Shown piece by piece: positions 43,945-53,160 of a stretch of 64,000 nucleotides of DNA. Position numbers and translations under genes: made by a program. Source of the DNA: JAODBJ01 sp963782465 (GTDB lineage: Bacteria; Actinomycetota; Acidimicrobiia; IMCC26256; PALSA-610); assembly GCA_963782465.1 (NCBI GenBank), contig CAWAJR010000005.1, forward strand, positions 372,001-436,000. Direction: 5' to 3'. Every line of letters begins with the position of its first letter. Position 1 is the stretch's first letter. A model generated the notes under the pieces. That model was not told the DNA's origin. It worked only from the letters and a program-made list of their open reading frames with translations, and made no database searches.

Positions 43945-44346
43945 GTGGACAACAAGCAGCCGACGACGGGCGAGATCGTCATCATGGCGGGCGGTGCCGT
44001 GATGCTGATCGCCTCGTTCTTCAACTTCGTGTTCAAGAAGAACGCATGGGGTTCTCACCTCTTCCCGATCGCGACGTTGATCGTGCTCTACGGCGTGATC
44101 ATGGGCGCGCAGATCGCGCTCACCAAGTTCGCCAACGTGACCCTTCCCGACCACATCGCCGGGTTCACCTGGGAGCAGCTCCACCTCGCGCTCAGCGTGT
44201 TCGCATTGCTGATGTCGCTCGGCTGGCTCATCAGCGGCGCGCCCGACAAGGGCATCGGCCTCTGGCTGACCCTGCTCGCCAGCATCGCGCTCGTCGTCGG
44301 CGCCGTGATGCTGCAGCGGGAACGCAACACCGGCGCGCTGGGCTGA
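43945..44346 (+). CDS. Four-helix membrane protein, paralogue A
   Basis: 133 residues with four transmembrane segments (IVIMAGGAVMLIASFF; LFPIATLIVLYGVIMGAQIAL; LALSVFALLMSLGWLI; LWLTLLASIALVVGAVML). It shares GVIMxAQIALxxFAN and AGFTWxQxHL with the next gene, so the two are tandem duplicates. Function unknown; membrane proteins in this position between sucCD and purN are conserved in actinobacteria (Rv0954/Rv0955 region of M. tuberculosis). GTG start with GGGGG about 6 nt upstream. Confidence 0.68.
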   Translation: MDNKQPTTGEIVIMAGGAVMLIASFFNFVFKKNAWGSHLFPIATLIVLYGVIMGAQIALTKFANVTLPDHIAGFTWEQLHLALSVFALLMSLGWLISGAPDKGIGLWLTLLASIALVVGAVMLQRERNTGALG

Positions 44347-44377
44347 CCGGCACCACCGAGGACACGAGGAGCACACC

Positions 44378-44809
44378 GTGCAGAACAAGCTCAGCCCCGG
44401 CAACCTCACGATCCTGATCGCCGGCGTCGTCGGCCTCCTGGGGTCGTTCCTGGCCTTCTACAAGTTCAGCATCAGCGGCTTCGGCAGCCACAGCTACAGC
44501 GCCTGGAGCAGCGATGCCTACCTGCTCGGCAACGCCACGCTGCCCGCGATCTTCGGCGTGATCATGGCCGCGCAGATCGCGCTCGCCACCTTCGCGAACA
44601 CGAAGTTCCCGCCGCGCGTCGCCGGCTTCACCTGGGACCAGATCCACCTGCTCCTCGGGTTCCAAGCCACGCTGATGATGATCTGCTGGCTCATCGTCGA
44701 CAAGGTCGGCCTCGACTTCGGGATCGGTTTCTTCCTGATGCTGCTCGCGTCGATCGCGCTGCTCGTCGGGGCGATCATGCGCACCCGCGAAACCACGCCG
44801 TCGCTGTAG
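44378..44809 (+). CDS. Four-helix membrane protein, paralogue B
   Basis: 143 residues, same topology as the preceding protein and clearly related: GVIMAAQIALATFAN, RVAGFTWDQIHLLLGF. A loop of about 20 residues between helices 1 and 2 (SGFGSHSYSAWSSDA) is the main difference. The duplication and tight spacing suggest the two form a hetero-oligomer (inference). GTG start at 44378 and a 3-bp gap to the next gene, so all three membrane genes are probably one transcript. Confidence 0.66.
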   Translation: MQNKLSPGNLTILIAGVVGLLGSFLAFYKFSISGFGSHSYSAWSSDAYLLGNATLPAIFGVIMAAQIALATFANTKFPPRVAGFTWDQIHLLLGFQATLMMICWLIVDKVGLDFGIGFFLMLLASIALLVGAIMRTRETTPSL

Positions 44810-44812
44810 CTC

Positions 44813-46043
44813 GTGGACGCGCCGCCGGTGGGCGCGGCGCCCGCGCCCACGCCCGCGCCCGCGAGTCGTCTCGATGAGCGCGCGACGCCGTGGTTCGCCA
44901 ACGCGCTGGCCGGCGGCGCGGGCGTGCTCGTCGTCATCGGCGTCGTCGCGATCGGGATCGACGCCTACCCGAGCAATCATCACGGTGTGGGTTGGGCCGG
45001 TGCCGGCCTCTGCCTGGCGATGATCGTCGCGGGCTACGCGGTGGTCATCGCGCTGCCCACGCTGTTGCAGTCGGCCGGGGTGGCCATGATCGCGGCCGGC
45101 GTCGCGGCGACGATGGCCTTCGTGCAGTTCCCCCGCGTGCACCGCGTCGCAGACCTGCGCCTGTTCTTCGCCGTCGTCGTCGTGGCGTGGTTGGTCGCGT
45201 TCGCGTTCGGTCCGGCCAAGTCGCGCCCGTTGCTGCTCTCGCTCGCGTTGCTCACCGGGTTCGCGTGGACGACGATCGAAGTGGCCAACCTGCCCGACCT
45301 CGCGCCGTCGGTCATCCCGCTCACGGGCGTGAACGGTTCGAGTGGCTCATCGGTGACCGGGTCGTCCGGCTCTTTCAGCTACACACCCGACACCACGTAC
45401 CCCGACACCTACCCCCATCACGACGAGTTCGTCGCACACGAGGTGGGGCCAGCTCGGTGGCGAATCGGTCGCGTTCGCCGCGGTGTACCTGCTCGGTGTC
45501 GTCGTCCTCGACACGCGCGGGAAGCGTGGGGTCGCCACCGCGGCGGTGCTTCCCGGTGTGATCGCGCTCGTCGCCGCGGTGATCTTCTTCGGGAACTTGG
45601 CCAACAGCACGATCGTCGCGGGTGCGTTGTCGGTCGCGGCGGGATTGTTGTGCGGGTCGGTCGGCGCGCAGTCGCACCGCCGGTTCATGCTGTGGACCGG
45701 TGCCCTGCTCGCGACCGTGGGCGCGCTGTTCTTCGCCGGGCGCATCACGCAAGCGAGCACGAGCGGCGGGAACTCGCACACCGCGAGCGTGTTCGGCGCG
45801 TTCGCGATCCTGTTCGGCGTGGTCATGATCGTCGTCGCGATGCTCGTCGGGCGCCTGCTCGGAGAGCCCGCCGCCGCGCAACAACAGCCTTCCGGCGGCA
45901 CCGCCGGGCCGAGCTACGCCCGTGGACCTGACGCGCCGGCGGTGACGGGTGCGTCGCGCGCCGGCGCGCGGAGCCGTTCGATGACGGCGTCGACCGCGAC
46001 CGCGGCGAGGATGCAGATCGCAGGCTCGGCCGACGCGCGGTAA
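44813..46043 (+). CDS. Multi-pass membrane protein, interrupted by a frameshift
   Basis: The first frame (to about 45420) gives a Pro/Ala-rich start, then transmembrane segments AGGAGVLVVIGVVAIGI, LCLAMIVAGYAVVIALP, AVVVVAWLVAFAFG and LLLSLALLTGFAW, and a Ser/Gly/Tyr/Thr-rich loop. The second continues with GGESVAFAAVYLLGVVVL and four more helices ending in a Gln/Pro-rich tail. One extra base somewhere in 45418-45440 joins them. The end at 46043 overlaps the opposing GT39 gene by 130 bp; a second undetected shift giving an end at 45931 is possible. Unknown family, third gene of the membrane cluster between purN and sucD. Confidence 0.55.
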
Positions 46044-47296
46044 CGGGTCGACGCGAACGCGGCCGTCACCGCGAACAGCACCGTGAACAGCGGGACGAGC
46101 AACGGGTAAAGGGGCGTGCGCCGCTTGCGCAACACGAACACGCCCGCGAGTGCGAAGGTCGCCAACGGGTACCAGCACCACAGCGCCAGGCGCGTCACCC
46201 ATCGGTCCCGGCCCTCCGGGAACCAGTCGAATTGGGCTTGTTGGACGGGGCGGAACAACCCGGTGATCCGGCCCCACCGGGCGAGCAGGACGGCCGGCAC
46301 CCGCCGCTTGTGGTCCTCGATGTAGGTGACGGCCGCCTGGCGGAAGTACTTCGTCTCCTGCGACTGGTCGAGCACCGGAAGTTCCCGAACCTGCCCGTCG
46401 ACGACCGCGTGACCGGGTGGGTAGCGCGCGGAGATTTCGTCACGTACCGGTTTCACGCACTGCGGGCTCCAGTACCCCGTCGTGGGCCCGAACCACGCCG
46501 GGTCGCAACTCGCGGACGCGACGGTGATCTCGAAGCCCACCGACAGGTACACCGGGTGCGCGAAGCGAGTCATGTTGTAACCGACCCACGGCCCGACGAT
46601 CACGAGTGCGGCGAGCGCCAGCGCACCGATCCGCTGCGCGACGGGACGAGCACCCCGGATGCCGTGACGCCAGACGAGTGGGAGCGCGACCAGCGGCAAC
46701 AACAGGATGAGCTCGGCGCGCGACATTCCCGCGAGTGACGCCATTGCGCCGAGCAGCAACGCGTTCGCCGTCGTCGGTCGATGCCAGTACCGGTACGCCG
46801 ACCAGATCGTGAGGGTGACGAAGACGATCGCGGCCGACTCCGAGAGGAGCATTCCGTCCCACGACCACACGTTCGGGTAGACGGCGACGAAGAACGCGGC
46901 GATGAGACCGGTGCGGGGCGAGAACACTTCGCGCCCCGCCAGGCCGCCGAACCACACGGCCGGAGTGCCGAGCAACGCGCTGGTGAGCAGCATCTGTTCG
47001 GTCGGCGTCGACAGGCCGAGCCGGTCGAAGAACGCCAGGAACAGCTGGTAGACGGGCGGGTGGTCCGCCGACTGGTACGGATGGCCGGGCGCCGAGAAGA
47101 AGGGGTTCAGGAAACCCTTGCCGTCGGCGAGGAGTTGCGCAGCCTGGTGGTAGAACGCGGCGTCGTTCGGTCGGGTGACGATCGAGTTCGTCGGGCTGCG
47201 GCGCCACACCAGGACGTACACGACGCGGATCGCGAGCCCGAGGATCGTGATCGCGGTGAGGGAGACGAAGAATCGTCGCTGGGCGCGCTCCTGCAC
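45914..47296 (-). CDS. GT39/PMT-type membrane glycosyltransferase
   Basis: 460 residues, about ten transmembrane helices. The first loop has RPNDAAFYHQAAQLLADGKGF, with the Asp seen in the DE/DD-type catalytic loop of GT-C enzymes, then SADHPPVYQLFLAFFDRLG, typical of the GT39/ArnT-like group that transfers sugar from a polyprenyl phosphate donor. A large extracytoplasmic loop (FEITVASASCDPAWFGPTTG) follows. Acceptor unknown. GTG start with TATGTT 8 nt upstream; divergent from the metallo-hydrolase gene with 44 bp between. Probably part of an envelope polysaccharide group (with deacetylase and GNAT genes). Confidence 0.77.
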   Translation of the reverse strand: MQERAQRRFFVSLTAITILGLAIRVVYVLVWRRSPTNSIVTRPNDAAFYHQAAQLLADGKGFLNPFFSAPGHPYQSADHPPVYQLFLAFFDRLGLSTPTEQMLLTSALLGTPAVWFGGLAGREVFSPRTGLIAAFFVAVYPNVWSWDGMLLSESAAIVFVTLTIWSAYRYWHRPTTANALLLGAMASLAGMSRAELILLLPLVALPLVWRHGIRGARPVAQRIGALALAALVIVGPWVGYNMTRFAHPVYLSVGFEITVASASCDPAWFGPTTGYWSPQCVKPVRDEISARYPPGHAVVDGQVRELPVLDQSQETKYFRQAAVTYIEDHKRRVPAVLLARWGRITGLFRPVQQAQFDWFPEGRDRWVTRLALWCWYPLATFALAGVFVLRKRRTPLYPLLVPLFTVLFAVTAAFASTRYRASAEPAICILAAVAVDAVIERLRAPARDAPVTAGASGPRA

Positions 47297-47340
47297 GACG
47301 GATGAACATATCCTCGTGCACCCGGTAATCTCGGTTACTC

Positions 47341-48798
47341 GTGCGATTCACCGTCATCGGTCATGCCGCGTTGCACTTCGACGTCGCGGGCACGACGATC
47401 CTCGTTGATCCGTGGCTGGCGGGCTCGGCGTTCTGGCGTTCGTGGTGGCATTTCCCGCCGAGCCCCGACGCCCGCTCGGAGTGGCTCGCCCCCGACTTCG
47501 TGTACCTCACCCACCATCATTTCGATCACTTCCACTACCCGTCGATGCGCCGTATCGATCGGCGGACGACCGTACTGATCCCCAAATTCGGGGTCGACGT
47601 GATGCGGGGCGAGGTCGAGGGGCTCGGCTTCGCGAACGTGCGCGAACTGCCGCACGGAGAGGTCGTCGAACTCGCGCCCGGCGTGCGGGTGGCGTCGTAC
47701 CAGTACGGCCCCGACGACTCGCTGTTCGCCGTCGCCGGCGACGGTGCCGTGGTCGTCGACGTCAACGACTGCAAGATCCGCGGCCGCGCGTTGCAGGCCG
47801 TTCGCGACGCCTTCGGCGACGTCGACGTGATGCTCAAGAGCCACTCGTGGGCGCAGGCCTACCCGTTCTGCTACGAAGCCGACGACCCCGCCGATCTGCA
47901 CTTGATCGAGCGCGAGACCTACCACCGCGACTTCGTTGCGATCGCGCGAGAGCTGCAACCGCGCTACGCAGTGCCCTTCGGTTCGATGGTCGCGTTCTTG
48001 CACCCCGAATCGCGGCACGTGAACGAGCAGCTGATCACGCCGGACGAGATCGCGTCCGTGTGCGCTCCCGCGCTGCAAGACATCAACTGCACGATCGTGA
48101 CGGTTGCCCCCGGCGACACCTGGGATTCACGTACCGGCTTCGATCGGGCCGAACACGACTGGTACGCGCAACGACCGAAATATCTCGCGGCGATGGAAGA
48201 AGCCGTCGAGCAGAAAGTCGCCGAACAGACGGCGGCGGAGTCGGCCAGAACGGTGACGTTCGATGCGTTCTCCGGGTACTTCGAGCCGTTCCTCCACGCG
48301 CTTCCTCGCGTCGTGTGGCGCCGAGCGATCGCGCGCCCCATCGTGTTCGAGGTCCCCTCGGCCGATGCGCCGTACTTCGTGCTCGACTTCGCCCGGCGTC
48401 AGGTTCGGGCCGAGCGCCGGCTTCCCGCCGACCGGGCCGCAGTCGTGCACGTCACCGAGGGCTTGCTCGCCGACGCGATCGACAAACGGATCGTGCACCT
48501 CGTGCATGGTGCGGTGCGGGTCCGCGTTGCGCTCGCCCCGGGAGGCAGCCGCGAAGACACCGCGTTCTGGTTGCTGCTGATGGTGTGGGAGCTCGGGTAC
48601 CTCCCGCCGTCGCACCTCGCCCGGCCGCGGATGCTCGGCGTCGCGTGGCGTCGCCGCGCCGAAGCCTTCGGCTACCTGCACATGGCCCGCCGGGGCAAGG
48701 GGTCGTTAACCGAACGGATGGTGGAGGGGTTCGCGTCCGGCTCCGAGGAGCCCCTCGACCCGCTCCGCGAGCGGCGGCGCAGCCCGGCCGGCGAGTAG
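47341..48798 (+). CDS. MBL-fold metallo-hydrolase with long C-terminal extension
   Basis: 485 residues. The metallo-beta-lactamase core opens with RFTVIGHAALHFDVAGTTILVDPWL and has the metal motif THHHFDHFH (HxHxDH type) near residue 60, with SHSWAQAYP and further metal ligands later. The UlaG/RomA-like start is followed by a 250-residue extension (from about 230) of unknown function containing GYFEPFLHALPRVVWRRAIARPI, which resembles SCP-2/sterol carrier-like segments in some such proteins. Lactonase, phosphodiesterase or phospholipid hydrolysis are possible. The last 93 bp overlap the opposing deacetylase gene. Confidence 0.75.
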   Translation: MRFTVIGHAALHFDVAGTTILVDPWLAGSAFWRSWWHFPPSPDARSEWLAPDFVYLTHHHFDHFHYPSMRRIDRRTTVLIPKFGVDVMRGEVEGLGFANVRELPHGEVVELAPGVRVASYQYGPDDSLFAVAGDGAVVVDVNDCKIRGRALQAVRDAFGDVDVMLKSHSWAQAYPFCYEADDPADLHLIERETYHRDFVAIARELQPRYAVPFGSMVAFLHPESRHVNEQLITPDEIASVCAPALQDINCTIVTVAPGDTWDSRTGFDRAEHDWYAQRPKYLAAMEEAVEQKVAEQTAAESARTVTFDAFSGYFEPFLHALPRVVWRRAIARPIVFEVPSADAPYFVLDFARRQVRAERRLPADRAAVVHVTEGLLADAIDKRIVHLVHGAVRVRVALAPGGSREDTAFWLLLMVWELGYLPPSHLARPRMLGVAWRRRAEAFGYLHMARRGKGSLTERMVEGFASGSEEPLDPLRERRRSPAGE

Positions 48799-49530
48799 CC
48801 GCTCGAGCTTCGCGAGCATCGAACCGCGGCCGATCCACATCAGCTTGCTCTTCGACCAGCCGAGATCGGGTATCTCCCGGAACGGTTCGCCCGGGTCGAC
48901 GTCGTACGGGTGGCAGTAGGTCCAGAGCAACTGGCCGCGTGCTGTGGTTGCGGCTGCGGCCTCGACGGCGGCTCGCGGCAACACGCGCAAGTACACGCCG
49001 CCGAGGAACGGAAGGCCCCGCCCACCGCGCCGGGCCACCGGGACGGGAAGTTCGACGAGCCCTTCGGGCCACACGAACGGCGTCGCCGGCAACGCCGGCC
49101 ACCCGAATTGCGGGTTGCGGGCAGGAAGCGCGCTCGACGAGTAGGCGAACCCTTCCTCGGCGAGCACACCCACGGCTGCGCGCGACTCCGGTACCAGCGA
49201 GAAGAACGGGGCGCGGAAGCCGCGCACCGGCTGCTGCACCAGGTCTTCGAGCGCGGCCTTCCCGCGGTGCACACCGTCGCGGAAGCCGTCGGTGCTGCCC
49301 GCCGGAAGAGGCTCGTGCGACCAACCGTGCAGCCCGATCTCGTGGCCGGCGGCGGCAAAATCTTCGATCAAGCCCGGAACCCGCGCCGCGAGCTCGCCCA
49401 CGACGAACACGGTGCCGCGGATCGCCCGCTGCTGCGTGAGATCGAGCAGGGCGCGCGCCGGCGCCTGGAACCGGTCGCGGTCCTCACTCCACCAGGTGTC
49501 CTCGAGGTCGAGGGTGAAGGTGATCTCCAT
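48706..49530 (-). CDS. Polysaccharide deacetylase (NodB/XrtA-type)
   Basis: 274 residues. The family hallmarks are TLDLEDTWW at the start (the exopolysaccharide deacetylase-type TxDxED), RGTVFVVGELAARVPGLIEDFAAAGHEIGLHGWSHEPL with the metal-binding His pair, GFRAPFFSLV and LWTYCHPYDVDPGEP. It removes acetyl groups from polysaccharide N-acetylhexosamines, typically in envelope or exopolysaccharide pathways. ATG at 49530. It follows the GNAT gene on the same strand, and its C-terminal part overlaps the opposing metallo-hydrolase gene by 93 bp. Confidence 0.83.
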   Translation of the reverse strand: MEITFTLDLEDTWWSEDRDRFQAPARALLDLTQQRAIRGTVFVVGELAARVPGLIEDFAAAGHEIGLHGWSHEPLPAGSTDGFRDGVHRGKAALEDLVQQPVRGFRAPFFSLVPESRAAVGVLAEEGFAYSSSALPARNPQFGWPALPATPFVWPEGLVELPVPVARRGGRGLPFLGGVYLRVLPRAAVEAAAATTARGQLLWTYCHPYDVDPGEPFREIPDLGWSKSKLMWIGRGSMLAKLERLLAGRAAPPLAERVEGLLGAGREPLHHPFG

Positions 49531-49568
49531 GCGCGGTCCCGTCGTGGTTCGTGGATCGTGGATGGCGG

Positions 49569-50520
49569 TCAATAGTGGTCGGCGTCGAGAAATTCGTACG
49601 TGTCGATGGTTTGCAGGAGGGAACGGTCGAGCGCGGGATCGAAGCTGCGCACGAGCAGGTTGAGTGGCGACGGTAAGGCACGACGAGGGAGCGGGATACC
49701 GCGCGGGGAGCCGTGGGCATTCATTCCCGCGTAGAGCGCGAACGGCGCCTTGTGAAACCGGCACGCGGCGGTGGCGAGCATGGCGGCGTCGAGTGTGTCG
49801 TGCGGCGCCCGCGGGATCAATTTGACGATGATGGCGAACGGGATGCGGGCGTGATGCGTCAACGTCGCGATCGCCCAGCCATCGGTCCCTCGATGGATCG
49901 AGAACTGCGTGATCGGGCTCGCGAGACGCCAGCGCAAGGTCGCCGCCGTCCAGGCGCGCACCCAACCGTGCGGCGTGAAGGCCGCCGCGTCGGCCGCCAG
50001 TTCGTCGATCCAGCCTTTACCCAGACCGTCGTCCGCCGTGGCCGACTCGACCTGCGTTAGCCGGCCGAGCGCGGGCCGCACCACGACGGGCAGCGGGCAG
50101 ACCATCGCGAAGCCGAGATTGCGCAGGAACGCGGGGGTCGAGTTGGCGTTGGCGACCGTGATCGTTCCTTGCATCCCGGCGGTCGACGCCCGGTCGAAGA
50201 CGTCGTGGGCCAGCGCGCTCGAAGACCCCGCGCCGCTGCGCGCCCGAGCGCACGACCGCGTCGAGCGTGATCCCGAGGAGGGCGTCGCCGCCGGCGTTGC
50301 GCCAGCGTTGAGGCACACAGGCATAGTGAGCGAGACGACCTTGATCGTCGTCGCGATCACCGACGACGGCCGGCCCGTCGGGATTCTCGTCGTAGAGCCA
50401 GCGGAGATAGTTCGGCGTGCGGAAGCGGACGTCGCCGAACTCGCCGTCGAGGAGCGACGCCGCGGCCCGGTACGGGTCGGAGCCCGAACCCGCACCTTCG
50501 TTGTCGCGCGCGGACGTCAC
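49569..50520 (-). CDS. GNAT-like acetyltransferase of an exopolysaccharide type, interrupted by a +1 frameshift
   Basis: Conceptual product about 316 residues. The start FRTPNYLRWLYDENPDGPAVVG and YACVPQRWRNAGG lead into the GNAT core; the frame then changes near 50212-50220 (CGCGCT), and removing one base gives VFERLAHDVFDRAS, followed by GTITVANANSTPAFLRNLGFAMV. The N-terminal RWLY.NP motif is common in acetyltransferases encoded in exopolysaccharide clusters beside deacetylases. The C-terminal 120 residues (FSIHRGTDGWAIATL) are a second small domain. GTG start 10 bp downstream of the sucD stop. Substrate probably an amino sugar or peptide; inference. Confidence 0.65.
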
Positions 50521-50530
50521 GGCGCGACGA

Positions 50531-51415
50531 TCACAGGCCGGCGACGACTTTCGCCATGAGCTCGCCGGCCGCGGTCGGGTTGGTCGCGACGTGCACGCCG
50601 GCCGCCTCGAGCACTTCCATCTTCGCCTGGGCCGTGCCCTTCGAGCCGGAGATGATGGCGCCCGCGTGGCCCATCTTCTTCCCGGGCGGCGCGGTCACAC
50701 CCGCGACGTAGGTCACGACCGGCTTCGACATGTTCGCCTTGATGAACGCGGCGGCTTCCTCCTCGGCCGAACCACCGATCTCACCGAACATGATCACCGC
50801 TTTGGTTGCGGGATCGGCTTCGAACAGCTCGAGGCAGTCGATGAAACTCGTACCGGGCACCGGGTCGCCACCGATCCCGACGCACGTCGTCACACCGATG
50901 CCCTTCTCGTTGAGTTCGTTCAGCGCCTGGTAGGTGAGCGTGCCCGAGCGGCTCACGATGCCGACCGGGCCGCCGGCGCGCGCGACCTCCGCCGGGATGA
51001 AACCGATGTTGCATTCGCCGGGGGTGAGGATGCCCGGGCAGTTCGGGCCGAGGATGCGCGACCGGGGGAAGTCGCGCTTCACCCGATTGAAGAAGCGGGC
51101 TTCGTCGTGCATCGGGATGCCCTCGGTGAGCACGACGATGAGTTCGATGCCCGCTTCGGCCGCTTCGATCACCGCGTCGGCCGCGCCGGGCGCCGGCACG
51201 ATCACCATCGACACCGTCGCGCCGGTGGCCGCGACCGCGTCGCGAACGGCGTCGAACACCGGGATGCCCTCGACGTCGGTGCCGCCCTTACCTTGGCGTA
51301 CTCCCGCGACGACCTGGGTCCCGTACGCGCGGTTGCGCAGCCCGTAGAAGCGACCCTGGCTGCCGGTCAGCCCCTGCACCAGAACCTTCGTCGATGCGTC
51401 GACCAGAACACTCAT
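50531..51415 (-). CDS. sucD: Succinyl-CoA ligase, alpha subunit
   Basis: 294 residues. The CoA-binding N-terminal domain has KVLVQGLTGSQGRFYGL, then GPNCPGILTPGE, and the phosphohistidine loop KMGHAGAIISG near residue 248, with IGGSAEEEAAAFI. It couples succinyl-CoA to succinate and nucleotide triphosphate formation. ATG at 51415; GGAGGT lies about 10 nt upstream. Paired with sucC 85 bp upstream. In M. tuberculosis sucC-sucD lie beside uvrD1, as here. Confidence 0.95.
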   Translation of the reverse strand: MSVLVDASTKVLVQGLTGSQGRFYGLRNRAYGTQVVAGVRQGKGGTDVEGIPVFDAVRDAVAATGATVSMVIVPAPGAADAVIEAAEAGIELIVVLTEGIPMHDEARFFNRVKRDFPRSRILGPNCPGILTPGECNIGFIPAEVARAGGPVGIVSRSGTLTYQALNELNEKGIGVTTCVGIGGDPVPGTSFIDCLELFEADPATKAVIMFGEIGGSAEEEAAAFIKANMSKPVVTYVAGVTAPPGKKMGHAGAIISGSKGTAQAKMEVLEAAGVHVATNPTAAGELMAKVVAGL

Positions 51416-51500
51416 GCGGCTTCGACCTCCGGCGCTCCAACACACACATGCTGATTTGTCACAACGCGGACCGCTTCTACGGTCTGCGCCTGGTCAACAC

Positions 51501-52649
51501 TCATTTGCTGCTCCCTGCGAGTTCGACGGCGGTGCGGGCGGCTTCGATCATGGTCGTGCGGCTCACGAGCCGGTCGGATTCGTGGATCGCGAGGATCTCC
51601 CGGCCCAGTTCGGCATTCGTGCCGTCGAGCCGGATCACGATCGGCGACGCGATGTCGACCTCGTGCCAGGCCTGCACGATCCCCTTCGCGACTTCTTCAC
51701 CCTTGGTGATACCGCCGAAGATGTTGATGAAGATCGACTTCACGTTCGGGTCGTTGTTGATCACTTCGAGCGCGTTCGCCATGACCTGCGCGCTGGCACC
51801 GCCGCCGATGTCGAGGAAGTTCGCGGGACGCCCACCGACTTCGTGCACGATGTCGCACGTCGCCATCGCGAGCCCCGCGCCGTTCGCGATCACGCCGACG
51901 CTGCCGTCGAGCCCGACGTACTGCAGCCCCTTCTCCGACGCTTCACGCTCGCGGGCGTCGAGCTTCTCGAGACCCTTCAATTCGTCCCACTCCGGGTGGC
52001 GGAACCGCGCGTTGTCGTCGAGGGTGACCTTCGCGTCGAGCGCGTGAACGCGGCCCTCGGGCGTGACGATCAGCGGGTTGATCTCGACGAGGTCGCAGTC
52101 GCCGTCGTCGTAGGCGGTGTACAACTTCATCAGCAACTCGACCGCGCCGTCGGTGACCTTCGGGTCGAGCTTGGCGCCCAGTACCCAGGCGCGGCACGCG
52201 GCCTCCGTGAGCCCTTCGACCGGGTCCACCTCGATACGCGAGATCGCCTCGGGGTTCTCGTCGGCGACCGTCTCGATCTCCACGCCACCTTGCGCCGAGA
52301 GCATCCCGAGGTGTTTCTTCGCCGATCGGTCGAGCGTGAACGACGCGTAGTACTCCTCGGCGATGTCGGATGCGTGCTCGATCCACAGCGTGCGCACGAC
52401 ATGGCCCTTGATGTCGAGACCGAGGATGTTGCCCGCATGGGTTCGCGCCTCGTCGGCGTTCGCGGCGAGCTTCACACCACCCGCCTTGCCGCGACCGCCC
52501 ACTTGCACCTGGGCTTTCACCACCACGGGGTAACCGACCCGGCCGGCGGCCGCGACCGCGTCGTCGACGGTGTCGACCGGTTCGCCCGCCGACACCGGGA
52601 TGCCGTACCGCGCGAACAACTGCTTGCCTTGGTACTCGAAGAGATCCAT
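51501..52649 (-). CDS. sucC: Succinyl-CoA ligase, beta subunit
   Basis: 382 residues. The ATP-grasp domain has MDLFEYQGKQLFARYGIPV, VVVKAQVQVGGRGKAGGVK, DLVEINPLIVTPEGRVHALDAKV, and the CoA-interacting GLAMATCDIVHEVGGRPANFLDIGGGAS at the start of the C-terminal domain. Forms the heterotetramer with SucD. ATG at 52649, 13 bp after the B12-binding subunit gene, so the three form an operon in which propionyl/methylmalonyl-CoA metabolism feeds succinyl-CoA to SucCD. Confidence 0.95.
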   Translation of the reverse strand: MDLFEYQGKQLFARYGIPVSAGEPVDTVDDAVAAAGRVGYPVVVKAQVQVGGRGKAGGVKLAANADEARTHAGNILGLDIKGHVVRTLWIEHASDIAEEYYASFTLDRSAKKHLGMLSAQGGVEIETVADENPEAISRIEVDPVEGLTEAACRAWVLGAKLDPKVTDGAVELLMKLYTAYDDGDCDLVEINPLIVTPEGRVHALDAKVTLDDNARFRHPEWDELKGLEKLDAREREASEKGLQYVGLDGSVGVIANGAGLAMATCDIVHEVGGRPANFLDIGGGASAQVMANALEVINNDPNVKSIFINIFGGITKGEEVAKGIVQAWHEVDIASPIVIRLDGTNAELGREILAIHESDRLVSRTTMIEAARTAVELAGSSK

Positions 52650-52662
52650 GTTCCTCAGTCTG

Positions 52663-53076
52663 TTATGCGGGCCGCGCTTCGCGCGAGTCGAGCGCCGCCT
52701 CCAACCAGTTGGCGATCGCGTCGAGCGGGCTGCCGGGCGTGAACACGGCAGCGACGCCCTGCTGCTTCAACGTCGCGATGTCGGGTTCCGGGATGATGCC
52801 ACCCGCGAACACCAGGACGGAATCCAGGTCCCGGTCGCGCAGCTCGGCAACGACGCGGGGGATGAGGGTGAGGTGCGCCCCGGAGAGCAGCGAGAGGCCG
52901 ACGGCATCGGCATCTTCCTGGAGCGCGGCTTCCGCCACCTGCACCGGCGTCTGGAACAGGCCGGTGTAGACGACCTCGAACCCGGCGTCACGCAACGCGC
53001 GGGCGATCACCTTGGCGCCGCGGTCGTGACCGTCGAGACCGGGTTTGGCGATGACGACGCGGTAGCGTCGCAGCAT
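52663..53076 (-). CDS. Cobalamin-binding subunit of a methylmalonyl-CoA-type mutase
   Basis: 137 residues, just the B12-binding domain: RVVIAKPGLDGHDRGAKVIARALRDAG has the D-x-H-x-x-G motif whose histidine is the cobalt ligand, followed by VYTGLFQTPVQVAEAA, SLLSGAH (G-S-G substitute) and FAGGIIPEPD. The catalytic TIM-barrel subunit is not in the window, so this is the small subunit of a split mutase. AAGGAG lies 5 nt before the ATG at 53076, an excellent Shine-Dalgarno. It precedes sucC and sucD, fitting production of succinyl-CoA. Confidence 0.85.
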   Translation of the reverse strand: MLRRYRVVIAKPGLDGHDRGAKVIARALRDAGFEVVYTGLFQTPVQVAEAALQEDADAVGLSLLSGAHLTLIPRVVAELRDRDLDSVLVFAGGIIPEPDIATLKQQGVAAVFTPGSPLDAIANWLEAALDSREARPA

Positions 53077-53160
53077 CCCACTCCTTCCGCCGCGAGCCGT
53101 CGGCCCGGGGCGGCGGACACGATATCGAGCGGCGCCCAAGCCGGGCCAAAGGACGCGTTC

